This document shows, in pieces, positions 25,016 to 33,529 of a stretch of DNA of 64,000 bases (positions are counted from its first letter, which is position 1; the number at the start of each line of letters is the position of its first letter). The notes under the pieces are model-generated. The model was not told the DNA's origin, did not search any database, and was given only the letters and a program-made list of their open reading frames with translations. This stretch comes from Pseudocolwellia sp049933045 (GTDB taxonomy: Bacteria; Pseudomonadota; Gammaproteobacteria; Enterobacterales; Alteromonadaceae), in NCBI RefSeq assembly GCF_049933045.1, contig NZ_CP187926.1, positions 1,178,001-1,242,000 of the forward strand. The letters are read 5' to 3'. Both the position numbers and the translations under genes were made by a program.

Positions 25016-26443
25016 TTATTTCTCCACCTTGTTTTTATTCGCATTTTCCAACAATGATGGTTGACCTAACATGAAGTCACTTTTTGCTTGGTATGCTTCA
25101 TCAAAACGATCGTACACTTTACTGCCATCTAAAAATACTTGCTCAGCTTGAGCATAAACACTAAATGGGTTGCGATTCCAAAGAACAACGTCAGCACGTT
25201 TATCTTTTTCTAAGCTACCTGTTTTACTGTCAATCCCTAAAGATTTAGCTGCATTTAATGTGATCCAACGGATCGCATCTTTTTCTTCTAATTTAAAGCC
25301 ATTGTCGTTAGCACGATACAATACTTTTGCCGCTTCTTGGTTTAAACGTTGAATAGTGGTGTCAGAGTCTGAATGAACAATTGCACATGAATTTTTTACG
25401 GCATCTACAATCGCAACATTTTCTTGAACCATATCGTAGGCTTCCATTTTGAAACCCCACCAATCTGGCCACATAGCCGCACAGTTACCATTTTCTGCAA
25501 GTAAATCAGCTATTTTATAACCTTCAATTGCGTGATGGAATGTACCTGCGTGATAATTAAATTCTTTACCTAAATCAATCATCATTGCCATTTCTTCAGC
25601 TTTATAACAGTGATTATGAATAAGGATTTCACCATCTAACACGCCTTTAAGCGTATCTAATTCAATATCTCTCTTAGGTGCTTCAGCATTATCGTCATCT
25701 TCAAAATCAGCTTCATACTTGTCCCAAGCTCTTTTGTATTCTGTCGCTTCAGCCCAAGCCATACGATAGCCTGCCATATTTCCCATACGCGTTGATGGTA
25801 AAACTTTTCTACTACCATAAACTCGTTTAGGGTTTTCACCACAAGCCATTTTTAAACCGTATGGAGCTTCAGGAAACTTCATGCCTTGCATAGTATGGCT
25901 AGGGATGTTTCTTAGTGTTACGCCACGTCCGCCAAATAAATTAGCTGAACCAGGTAATATTTGAAGTGTAGTAATACCACCGGCTCTTGCTGCTTGAAAA
26001 CCAGGGTCTTGAGGCCAAACACTGTGTTCAGCCCATACTTCAGACGTGTTAGGTGAACTCATTTCATTTCCATCTGAATGCGACTCAACAGAAGGGCTTG
26101 GATAAACACCTAAATGTGAATGCACATCTATAATTCCTGGTGTTATCCATTTACCTTTAGCATCTATTTCAATGTCTGCATCTTCATTGATGTTTTTTCC
26201 CACTTCAATAATCTTGCCGTCAGCAATGAGTACGTCAGCGTCTTCAAGTTGCTCGCCATTACCAATAAGTACAGTAGCATTAGTAAATAAGATACTTTGT
26301 GAAGGAAGTGGTGAGTAAGTGCTTGGATATGGATTTTTGTTTATGGTGACTTTTCCATCTTCGTCTGAACCACAACCTACTAATGTTGAAATAGTGGCAG
26401 CTAATAATAATGGAGTGAATAATTTAGGTAAGCTTGTATGCAT
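25016..26443 (-). CDS. Amidohydrolase lipoprotein (imidazolonepropionase-like)
   Basis: This 475-residue metal-dependent hydrolase is a probable lipoprotein: LVGC (21-24) is a lipobox and the mature protein starts CGSDEDG. D106, H108 and H110 in TPGIIDVHSHLG give the first metal ligands. Further histidines occur in HNHCYKAEE, NYHAGTFHHAIEGYK and IVHSDSD, and GSLEKDKRADVVLWNRNPF closes the beta-sandwich. Related enzymes cleave cyclic amides or dipeptides such as prolidase-like substrates; the exact substrate is unknown. It is cotranscribed with a paralogue that lost its metal ligands. The SDEDG tail after the lipid Cys has Asp at +4, not +2, so outer-membrane sorting is likely. Confidence 0.88.
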   Translation of the reverse strand: MHTSLPKLFTPLLLAATISTLVGCGSDEDGKVTINKNPYPSTYSPLPSQSILFTNATVLIGNGEQLEDADVLIADGKIIEVGKNINEDADIEIDAKGKWITPGIIDVHSHLGVYPSPSVESHSDGNEMSSPNTSEVWAEHSVWPQDPGFQAARAGGITTLQILPGSANLFGGRGVTLRNIPSHTMQGMKFPEAPYGLKMACGENPKRVYGSRKVLPSTRMGNMAGYRMAWAEATEYKRAWDKYEADFEDDDNAEAPKRDIELDTLKGVLDGEILIHNHCYKAEEMAMMIDLGKEFNYHAGTFHHAIEGYKIADLLAENGNCAAMWPDWWGFKMEAYDMVQENVAIVDAVKNSCAIVHSDSDTTIQRLNQEAAKVLYRANDNGFKLEEKDAIRWITLNAAKSLGIDSKTGSLEKDKRADVVLWNRNPFSVYAQAEQVFLDGSKVYDRFDEAYQAKSDFMLGQPSLLENANKNKVEK

Positions 26444-26650
26444 TGTTTTCCCTAATACCTATTAAAAAATAAATGGTTTAAAGTTTCAATAATTTGAAAC
26501 TTTATGGGATAACAGTATATAAGTAAAAAAAAAGCGGCAAGTTTACAGTATAAATAAAGAGATAAAATAGTGTAAAGTTACCACTTTATCTCTTAGGTGT
26601 TGGTTTATTCATTAGAAGACGATTATAAATTAGACTTTGTTAAATATGTA

Positions 26651-27586
26651 TTACCAAGCCGCTTTACGGTCACTTTTATATAAACGCCATACAAAACCTA
26701 TTGAAGCACTGTAAGTAATGTCTTTTTCATAAAGTGGACTGTCTTCATTTGCAGAGCCTGAATGTATTTGAGCTCCAGCACCAACAAAGCCTCGAATATT
26801 ATCAGTCATCGGAAATGATACGCTAAGTGCTAAACGAGTACCTAAATAGCCACCTTTAGCATCGTATGCCGATCTTGTATCGGTAACAAATGCATCCGCT
26901 ACTTCATAAAAATAATCATGAAAGCGTTCAGATGCGAATATCATACCTATTGAAGTACTTAAAGCTGTGCCTTCAAATAAACGACCACGTTGTTGATAAG
27001 TAATTACTGGATTAAGGACATAACCACGATTGTCTATCGTTGAAAAGTCGGTAGAAAAAGCAGATCTTAGTTGTAATCTTGCATTCAAGCGCGCATTTCC
27101 ACCATTTTTAAACTTATAATCTTTTAGTTTGTAAATAGCTTGCGGGCCAATCTCTAGTAAAAAGTCTAGCTCAGGCATACCTTCTCTAGCAGTGCCATTT
27201 TCGCTATCTGCAGCAAAAGCACCACCAAAAGACATACCTATTTCTAAATTGTTTTTATCTACAACTACCGCTCGCACACCGTTACCATCACCTACTCGAA
27301 ACATATCGCCACGATAAACAACATAAGGAGCAGCCGCTACAATAGAGTTTCGTTGTGAAGATGCAGGGTAGTTAGCCACTTCAATAGCACCACCACCAAC
27401 ACCAAGCTCCCAAAGAGATAAAGCTTCATCAACACCTTCAAACCCCGTTAAAGTGCGTTCAACAGATACTTTTTTATTTTTATCTACATCTTGTGATTTT
27501 GTACTTGTCTGATTGTCTGCATAAACACTTGCTGAACAAACTAATAAAAAACCTATTAGGGTAGAACGATAACCTTGTAAATACAT
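26651..27586 (-). CDS. MipA/OmpV family outer-membrane protein
   Basis: This 311-residue protein has a signal peptide ending near SVYA (residue 23) and beta-barrel strands in the MipA/OmpV pattern: WELGVGGGAIEVANYPASSQ, APYVVYRGDMFRV, and GTRLALSVSFPMTDNIRGFVGAG. The family includes the MltA-interacting protein and osmotic-response porins. It would sit in the outer membrane and may scaffold murein enzymes. The end VWRLYKSDRKAAW extends past the usual terminal aromatic (IGFVWRLY), an odd basic tail of about six residues. It stands alone between the amidohydrolase operon and a divergent helicase gene. Confidence 0.82.
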   Translation of the reverse strand: MYLQGYRSTLIGFLLVCSASVYADNQTSTKSQDVDKNKKVSVERTLTGFEGVDEALSLWELGVGGGAIEVANYPASSQRNSIVAAAPYVVYRGDMFRVGDGNGVRAVVVDKNNLEIGMSFGGAFAADSENGTAREGMPELDFLLEIGPQAIYKLKDYKFKNGGNARLNARLQLRSAFSTDFSTIDNRGYVLNPVITYQQRGRLFEGTALSTSIGMIFASERFHDYFYEVADAFVTDTRSAYDAKGGYLGTRLALSVSFPMTDNIRGFVGAGAQIHSGSANEDSPLYEKDITYSASIGFVWRLYKSDRKAAW

Positions 27587-27852
27587 AAAAAAGCTCTTAA
27601 GTCGTTAGTTATTTAAAAATACAGTGTCATTATAATAGATTCTTTATGGTGTAATTTGCACTAAAGATCACAAATAAACTTGATTAAGTGTTTGATTAAA
27701 AAATATTGATTGAAATTTAAAGCCTGATTTTCATGTTTATAATGCACTTGTGACATTTTTCACGCGGTAAACATAAATACTTGTCATCACTTCTCAATAT
27801 AAAGGTTATAATAAAGGAGTTATTTTTTATTATTTTTACCTTGGAGTTTCGT

Positions 27853-29184
27853 TTGCAGTTTAGTGATTTTGGATTAGATAGTGGTTTAATGTCGACAGTT
27901 GAACATTTAGGTTTTACTGCACCAACAGAAATACAGCAGCAAGCAATACCTGCTGCAATGAAAGGTCATGACTTAATTGCCTCATCTAAAACAGGTTCGG
28001 GTAAAACGTTAGCCTTTATTATTCCTGCAATGCAGCGTTTAAGTAGAAACCGTGCGTTGAGTAAGAGAGATCCTCGTGTTGTTATTTTAACGCCAACACG
28101 TGAGCTGGCAAAACAGGTGTTTAGTCAATTACGCATGTTTACATCGTCTTCTCAATTTAAAGCCGTATTGATTTTAGGTGGCGAAAACTTTAACGACCAA
28201 GTTAAAACCTTAGAAAAAGACCCTCATTTTATTGTAGCTACACCTGGTCGTTTAGCGGATCATTTAAAACAAGGTCACTTTTACCTAAACGGTTTAGAGT
28301 TACTTATTTTAGATGAAGCTGATCGCATGTTAGATCTAGGCTTTTCAAAAGAATTAACTTTAATTAACGACGCTGCAGATCACCGTAAACGTCAAACACT
28401 CATGTTCTCGGCAACCTTAGATCACGCACAAGTGAACGACTTTGCTTCAGCGTTATTGAAAAAACCAAAGCGTATAGCGATTAATGCAGGTCATACAGAA
28501 CATGAAGACATAAGTAAGCGCTTCTATTTATGTGACAATCTAGATCATAAACAATCTTTGTTAGAACACTTTCTTAATAAAGAAAAAATTCAACAACTTA
28601 TTATATTCACAGCCACAAGAAGTGATACTGAACGTTTATCTAAAGTGCTTAATGAGCAAGGTCATGACTCTATCGCATTAAGTGGCGAGTTAAACCAAGG
28701 TCAACGTAATCAAATCATGGATAAGTTCAGTAAAGGGCAACATAAAGTGTTGGTTACTACGGACTTAGCTTCACGTGGATTAGATTTAGTTAACGTGTCT
28801 CACGTAATAAATTTTGATATGCCAAAGCATACAGAAGAATTTGTACATCGTATTGGTCGTACAGGTCGAGCGGGCAGTACAGGTGATTCAATTTCGTTAG
28901 TTGGTCCTAAAGATTGGGTAAGCTTGAAAAACGTTGAAGGCTTTCTTCAACAAAAAGTAACTTTTGATTCAGTAGAAGGATTAAAAGGTAAATTTAAAGG
29001 TATAAAACCTAAAAAGCCAAAAGCTGTCGTTAAAGCTAAAACAGCAGATACAGCAAAAACAGCAACAAAAGCTAAACCTCGTAAAATGGTTAAAAAGCAA
29101 TTTATTAGCCAAGAAGCAGGGCATACACCTATTATGCGTAAGAAAAGTGTTTTACAAGAAAGAGATGAAAACGAGCAAGATTAA
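27853..29184 (+). CDS. DEAD-box ATP-dependent RNA helicase
   Basis: This 443-residue helicase has all core motifs: the Q motif (FTAPTEIQQQAIP), SKTGSGKT (Walker A), PTRELA, LDEADRM (DEAD), FSAT, and HRIGRTGRAG (motif VI). A basic Lys/Ala-rich tail of about 60 residues (KPKAVVKAKTADTAKT) follows and probably binds RNA. I start at TTG 27853, because GGAG (27843-27846) lies 6 bases upstream and the sequence then reads LQFSDFGLDSG like SrmB/RhlE relatives. The longer TTG at 27781 would add a hydrophobic leader that makes little sense. Probably works in ribosome assembly or RNA decay; the exact orthologue cannot be set. Confidence 0.92.
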   Translation: MQFSDFGLDSGLMSTVEHLGFTAPTEIQQQAIPAAMKGHDLIASSKTGSGKTLAFIIPAMQRLSRNRALSKRDPRVVILTPTRELAKQVFSQLRMFTSSSQFKAVLILGGENFNDQVKTLEKDPHFIVATPGRLADHLKQGHFYLNGLELLILDEADRMLDLGFSKELTLINDAADHRKRQTLMFSATLDHAQVNDFASALLKKPKRIAINAGHTEHEDISKRFYLCDNLDHKQSLLEHFLNKEKIQQLIIFTATRSDTERLSKVLNEQGHDSIALSGELNQGQRNQIMDKFSKGQHKVLVTTDLASRGLDLVNVSHVINFDMPKHTEEFVHRIGRTGRAGSTGDSISLVGPKDWVSLKNVEGFLQQKVTFDSVEGLKGKFKGIKPKKPKAVVKAKTADTAKTATKAKPRKMVKKQFISQEAGHTPIMRKKSVLQERDENEQD

Positions 29185-29215
29185 TTTTCATTATTAATCG
29201 CTTTAAACGTTTATT

Positions 29216-29257
29216 TTTAGCGCTGTAAGGTTTTAAACCTAAGCTTACAGCGCTAAA
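29216..29257. terminator. Perfect 14-bp hairpin between helicase gene and rlmJ
   Basis: TTTAGCGCTGTAAG (29216-29229) pairs with CTTACAGCGCTAAA (29244-29257) around a 14-base loop. No long T-run follows, so it may be an RNA-stability or Rho-related structure rather than a classic terminator. Confidence 0.5.
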
Positions 29258-29441
29258 TAAATCGTTAGTCTTACAAGGATGTTAGATATAACTACAGGCA
29301 GTTTTTTGTGTAAAGCCATTACTTTTAACCATCTCTGAAGTTCAATTCAATCACCCTCATTGGTTGTCTGGCAAATAATAAATGTCTTATTATAAAGCTG
29401 AAAAAAATGTACGAAGCTTCTGTAAAGTTTACAGCTCTAGC

Positions 29442-30281
29442 TTATTCTTCAATAATCTGCTCTAAGCTATAACTACTCTGACTATCACCTAATTTATCTT
29501 TCAAGTAGGGCATTATGGCTTCTAATTGTTGAGTAAGTTGCCAAGGTGGGTTTACAACAAAAAGCCCTGTACCTGTCATTCCGTATGCATCTGTATCTTT
29601 TTGCATGCAAAACTCTACTTGTAATGCGTTTTTCACATCGCTTGCTATAAATTGAACTCTCATTTTATCAATAAGCTCTCGTTTAACCACGGGGTACCAC
29701 AAAATATAAGTACCCGTAGCAAACTTCTTGTAAGCACTAACAATTGTTTTAACAGCTTTGGTGTAATCTTCTTTTAACTCGTATGGCGGATCAATTAACA
29801 CTACGCCACGTCTGCTTGGTGGTGGTAATAAAGATAAAATACCTTGGTAGCCGTCAGATTGCTTAACGTGAGATTTACTCCAACGTTCACAAAACTCTGT
29901 TAAGTGATTAATGTCGGTTGAATGAAGTTCAAATAAATGAGCGCTATCTTGTCTTCTTGAAAATTCTTTTGCTACGGCAGGAGAGCCAGGATAAAGCTCA
30001 AGCTTTTCAGCATTGTTAAAAGACTTAATAAGTGCGATATATTCTTCTAACGCTTCAGGAATCTCATCATTATTAATAAGCTTAGCAATACCTTGTTTAT
30101 ATTCACCTGTTTTTTGTGCGTACTCTTCTGTTAACTGATACATACCCGCACCTGAATGACTGTCGATATAGGTGTAACCTTTATCTTTTCTTGTCATATA
30201 TTCAAGTACATTAGTTAAAACGGCATGTTTTAATACATCTGCAAAATTTCCTGCATGAAAGGCGTGTCGGTAACTTAACAA
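29442..30281 (-). CDS. rlmJ: 23S rRNA (adenine2030-N6)-methyltransferase
   Basis: This 279-residue SAM-dependent methyltransferase modifies A2030 of 23S rRNA. The N-terminus LSYRHAFHAGNFADVLKH and IDSHSGAGMY (SAM motif I) are family signatures, and VVLIDPPYE is the catalytic DPPY motif of N6-adenine methyltransferases. Length matches E. coli RlmJ (280). It stands alone. The ATG at 30281 has AAGG upstream. The C-terminal half after 190 is also conserved (WYPVVKRELID). Confidence 0.95.
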   Translation of the reverse strand: MLSYRHAFHAGNFADVLKHAVLTNVLEYMTRKDKGYTYIDSHSGAGMYQLTEEYAQKTGEYKQGIAKLINNDEIPEALEEYIALIKSFNNAEKLELYPGSPAVAKEFSRRQDSAHLFELHSTDINHLTEFCERWSKSHVKQSDGYQGILSLLPPPSRRGVVLIDPPYELKEDYTKAVKTIVSAYKKFATGTYILWYPVVKRELIDKMRVQFIASDVKNALQVEFCMQKDTDAYGMTGTGLFVVNPPWQLTQQLEAIMPYLKDKLGDSQSSYSLEQIIEE

Positions 30282-30459
30282 GGTGAAAACCTTCTTTATA
30301 GTGAGATAATTTTAAGGACGATATTATACTGAAAAAAAAAGTTTCTGAGTAAAATAAATTCTTACATATGTTAATAAGATGTAAATAAATGTGGACTTTA
30401 CTTATTTATACGCTACCCTTATAGGCAGAATTTTAATATAAATTTAATTAGGAATGATT

Positions 30460-31278
30460 ATGGAAACAATCGAAAAATACTCAGATCAAATATTTGGTTA
30501 TGCTGTTGAGTACGGCGGACAAGCATTAATGGCGTTAGCTGTATTAATTATCGGCTTATGGATCATTAAGCGTATTAGTAAAGCAGTAAACGTAGGATTT
30601 TCTAAAAGTTTGAAAGATGAGACATTAATCTCATTTTTAACTGGTGGTATTAATATTCTATTAAAAGTTCTATTAATTATCAGTGTTGCTTCTATGGTTG
30701 GTATTGAAACCACATCATTTATTGCTGTACTAGGTGCTGCCGGTTTAGCTATAGGTATTGCTTTACAAGGGAGCTTATCTAACTTTGCCGGTGGTGTAAT
30801 GCTACTTATATTTCGTCCAATTCGTGTTGGCGATTATATTGAAGCGCAAGGTGAGTCTGGTGTAGTTATCGAAATGGGTATTTTCGTTACTTTATTAGAG
30901 ACATTTGATAAACGTATTATCGTTATTCCTAATGGTCCTTTATCTAACGGTAACTTAACTAACTTCACAAAAAGCCCTGTTCGTGCGGTAGAAGTTACTT
31001 TTTGTATTAGCTATACCGATAACATGAAAGTTGCTCGTGATACCTTAGTTGAGTTGATGAACAGCGATGAAAGAATTTTAAAAGAAGAAGGTAATGTTGT
31101 AGCGGTTGTTAATTTAAACGATAGCTCTGTAGATATTCTTTACCGTGCTTTTGTTAAAACTGATGATTACTGGGGATATTTCTTTGATATTCATGAACAA
31201 GGAAAGCTTGCTTTAGAAGCTGCTGGTTGTTCTATCCCGTTCCCACAACAAGATGTTCATTTATTTAAGAAGAACTAG
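30460..31278 (+). CDS. mscS: Small-conductance mechanosensitive channel MscS
   Basis: This 272-residue inner-membrane channel opens under membrane tension and releases solutes after hypo-osmotic shock. It has three transmembrane helices; the pore helix GAAGLAIGIALQGSLSNFAGG is the MscS signature, and FRPIRVGDYIEAQGESGVV begins the cytoplasmic beta domain. VIPNGPLSNGNLTNFTKSP is also characteristic. Slightly shorter than the E. coli protein (286). ATG 30460 is preferred over 30454 since TTAGGA lies at a better distance. Monocistronic, with a terminator 70 bases downstream. Confidence 0.95.
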   Translation: METIEKYSDQIFGYAVEYGGQALMALAVLIIGLWIIKRISKAVNVGFSKSLKDETLISFLTGGINILLKVLLIISVASMVGIETTSFIAVLGAAGLAIGIALQGSLSNFAGGVMLLIFRPIRVGDYIEAQGESGVVIEMGIFVTLLETFDKRIIVIPNGPLSNGNLTNFTKSPVRAVEVTFCISYTDNMKVARDTLVELMNSDERILKEEGNVVAVVNLNDSSVDILYRAFVKTDDYWGYFFDIHEQGKLALEAAGCSIPFPQQDVHLFKKN

Positions 31279-31349
31279 GTTTTACCCGTTAGTTAGTCTT
31301 TCATATTTAGAATAATAAAAAGCCACTCTTGTAGTTGTCGCTTATCAAG

Positions 31350-31385
31350 AATCCCTGCTAAGAAATTAGCAGGGATTTTTTTTAA
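31350..31385 (+). terminator. Terminator of mscS
   Basis: AATCCCTGCTAA (31350-31361) pairs with TTAGCAGGGATT (31366-31377) with a GAAA tetraloop and an eight-base T-run. Confidence 0.97.
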
Positions 31386-31865
31386 TTAAAAAATTATTCA
31401 AACATATTTTTAGAGGAAATGATGATTAATAATCATACACGGTTGACTGAGAATATTTTGGTAAAAGTGATTTAGCTTGAAAAATTGGATCGGTAATGGT
31501 GGTAATAGAGACCGTGGGGATTGCCACTTATTGCGTCAATATAAGTGTTACTGGGAAATTATCGTGCTTGGTGACTTTGTTGAAAAACTACTGTAAGCAA
31601 CTAACAATAGCAATAAATTAGAAAACAAAAAAATAGGGGGGCACGATACACCAATAATTTGAAATATTAGCGGTGAGTTGTAATCTTATTACACAACCAA
31701 TTGGTTATAATTAGAGTAAATTGGTTAACCGTATTAGTTTGGTATTTCTAACCTACTGTTATTTCGTCTTTAATTTTATATGATTTGGACAGGCCAACAC
31801 CTTGCTTTAAAATACTTACTTGGTATAACCAATGGTTGTTATTTGGTAATGCACAGGTTTTGATT

Positions 31866-31898
31866 TTGGTTGACAATTTATTGTTGTTCTGGTTATAT
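31866..31898 (+). promoter_or_regulatory. Promoter of the alginate lyase gene with TTGGTTGACA motif
   Basis: TTGACA (31870-31875), a 17-base spacer and TTATAT (31893-31898) form a strong sigma-70 match. The TTGG directly before the -35 box recurs in the receptor promoter at 33379 and may be part of a shared operator. Confidence 0.65.
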
Positions 31899-32075
31899 GG
31901 TCTGATAACAATATATCGTATTCAATTATAAAATATACCGGTGTTAAAAATCGGTGAACCGGTATTAATGACATATAAGTTATACATAATTCTATAAATA
32001 ACAATTAATCAGAGCTCTTTGGTGATTCCAACAAAGAATTCTACTTCTTTTTACAATGAAATTAGGTGGTTTTTA

Positions 32076-32226
32076 ATGTTTATTAGAAGTGTTTTTCTAT
32101 CGATGTTTTTACTGTCTTTTTCAGGGTTATCTATTCTCAGGTGTTAATACACCATTGCATGTGGAGCGTGCAGATACTTTATACAAGATTGAGAAAGTAA
32201 AACCCAAAATAATAATAAGAAATTAA
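32076..32226 (+). pseudogene. Small exported protein, frameshifted
   Basis: ATG 32076 opens MFIRSVFLSMFLLSFSG, a clear signal-peptide core, but the frame ends at 32147. Removing one G from GGG at 32124-32126 would fuse it to GYLFSGVNTPLHVERADTL and continue to a TAA at 32224-32226, giving about 50 residues. A ribosome site (TTAGGTGG) precedes it. I do not recognise it; it lies directly upstream of the alginate lyase. Confidence 0.4.
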
Positions 32227-32244
32227 ACAAAGAGAAAATAGATA

Positions 32245-33288
32245 ATGAAGCATTTCAATCCTCACACAAATAAACCTTACCGTTATTTTCAGCAAAAAAT
32301 GAGCAACGTTTTTACATTATTCGCTTTTGCGTTACCTGTTTTTTTTGCATCACTCAACGCTCAAGCAACTGAGACAAATACACCTATATCGAAATCTCAT
32401 AGTAATCTTGCTGAAGGTGCTTTACTGGGGGATCTATCAAAACTTGATCCGCTTAAAAAACCAGGTGAAAATTTTGACTTACTCGATTGGTCGTTAACAT
32501 TGCCAACTGATATAAACAAAGATAAAAAAGCAGATACCGTCTATGAAAAGTCATTAGATAAAGGTTTCAGCTTAAAGCCTTTTTTCTACACAGCTGATGA
32601 TGGTGGCTTGGTATTCGCTTCACCGAACGTAGGTGCTAAAACCTCAAAAAACACAAAATATGCTAGAAGCGAGCTACGCGAGATGCTACGCAGAGGTAAT
32701 AGTCGAGTTAAAGTCAAAGGTATGACTAAGAATAACTGGGTTTTTGGTGGTGCACATGGCTCGATGAAAGCTAAGTCTGGCGGAGTAGGTGGAAGTTTGG
32801 AAGGGACTCTGGCAGTGAACCGAGTATCTACCACGGGTGATGAGAAAAAAGTTGGACGCGTGATCATCGGACAAATTCATGCCACGGATGACGAACCTAT
32901 TCGTTTATATTACCGTAAATTACCAGGCAACTCGAAAGGGGCTATTTATTTTGCCCATGAAATAAATGATGGTGATGATGTTTGGATAAACATGATCGGC
33001 TCTCGTTCTCATAAATTACCAGATCCTGATGATGGTATCGCCTTGAACGAAAAATTCTCTTATAAAATTTCTGTAGAAGACGAAATGCTGTTCGTGACTA
33101 TAATTAGAGAAGGTAAGCCTAATATTACTAAGCACTACGATATGAAAGATAGTGGTTATAGTGCTGGTAACCAGTATATGTACTTTAAAGCTGGTGTTTA
33201 TAACCAAAATAATGGCGGCGCTGATGGTGATTATGTGCAAGCTACTTTTTATCATATGCAAAATAAGCATAAAGGATATAAGTTTTAG
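32245..33288 (+). CDS. Alginate lyase, polysaccharide lyase family 7
   Basis: This 347-residue secreted beta-jelly-roll lyase cleaves alginate by beta-elimination. The three PL7 hallmark strands are present: RSELR (141-145), QIH (210-212) and YFKAGVYNQ (313-321). They carry the catalytic Arg/Gln/His and Tyr. QIH rather than QVH is associated with activity on guluronate-containing stretches. A signal peptide ends near NAQA (residue 41), after a longer-than-usual N-region; an internal ATG at residue 19 could be the real start. A linker with SKSHSNLAEG leads to the domain. It lies upstream of a TonB receptor and a sugar-binding-type lipoprotein, which makes this an alginate utilisation cluster. 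Confidence 0.95.
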   Translation: MKHFNPHTNKPYRYFQQKMSNVFTLFAFALPVFFASLNAQATETNTPISKSHSNLAEGALLGDLSKLDPLKKPGENFDLLDWSLTLPTDINKDKKADTVYEKSLDKGFSLKPFFYTADDGGLVFASPNVGAKTSKNTKYARSELREMLRRGNSRVKVKGMTKNNWVFGGAHGSMKAKSGGVGGSLEGTLAVNRVSTTGDEKKVGRVIIGQIHATDDEPIRLYYRKLPGNSKGAIYFAHEINDGDDVWINMIGSRSHKLPDPDDGIALNEKFSYKISVEDEMLFVTIIREGKPNITKHYDMKDSGYSAGNQYMYFKAGVYNQNNGGADGDYVQATFYHMQNKHKGYKF

Positions 33289-33378
33289 TACAGTTGGGGC
33301 ATCAATTTTTACGTGAAACTTTTTAACTCGCACAACAATTATTGGTTATTATTTCTGGTAAGTGCGTTTTAATAAATT

Positions 33379-33409
33379 GGTTGACACTTTGGTTTGGGTT
33401 GCGTATGTT
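33379..33409 (+). promoter_or_regulatory. Promoter of the alginate-locus TonB receptor
   Basis: TTGACA (33381-33386), 17 bases, TATGTT (33404-33409). The box is preceded by ATTGG, giving the same TTGGTTGACA word seen at 31866. It indicates coregulation with the lyase gene. Confidence 0.6.
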
Positions 33410-33434
33410 CAAATTGATATCCTTCTAACATAAA

Positions 33435-33512
33435 TATAATAATTAAATAGCAGTAATATTCTTGCAATAAAAATATAACAATTTAATGGCAGTAACATGC
33501 TTGCAATAAACA
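33435..33512 (+). repeat. Tandem 39-bp duplication in the receptor leader
   Basis: Two diverged units (33435-33473 and 33474-33512) each read TATAA.AATT.AAT.GCAGTAA.AT.CTTGCAATAAA. They lie in the untranslated leader just before the ribosome site. The second unit creates the in-frame ATG at 33497. Confidence 0.7.
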
Positions 33513-33529
33513 TAAATGGAGAACTCGAT

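Larger units (their letters stand above)
31386..32244. other. Long 5' control region of the alginate locus
   Basis: No intact gene is visible in about 860 bases. It holds clustered AACCAAT/ATTGGTT sites (31695-31706, 31721-31730, 31827-31837), a strong promoter at 31870, paired ACCGGT sites (31936-31942 and 31958-31964) in the transcribed leader, and a broken signal-peptide-like ORF at 32076. A 40-codon open stretch near 31470-31595, including NGGNRDRGDCH, is unrecognised. Confidence 0.5.

Noticed and set aside
31472..31596. Open stretch of about 40 codons including NGGNRDRGDCHLLRQYK
   Set aside because: No start codon with ribosome site and no known family; kept only as part of the control region.
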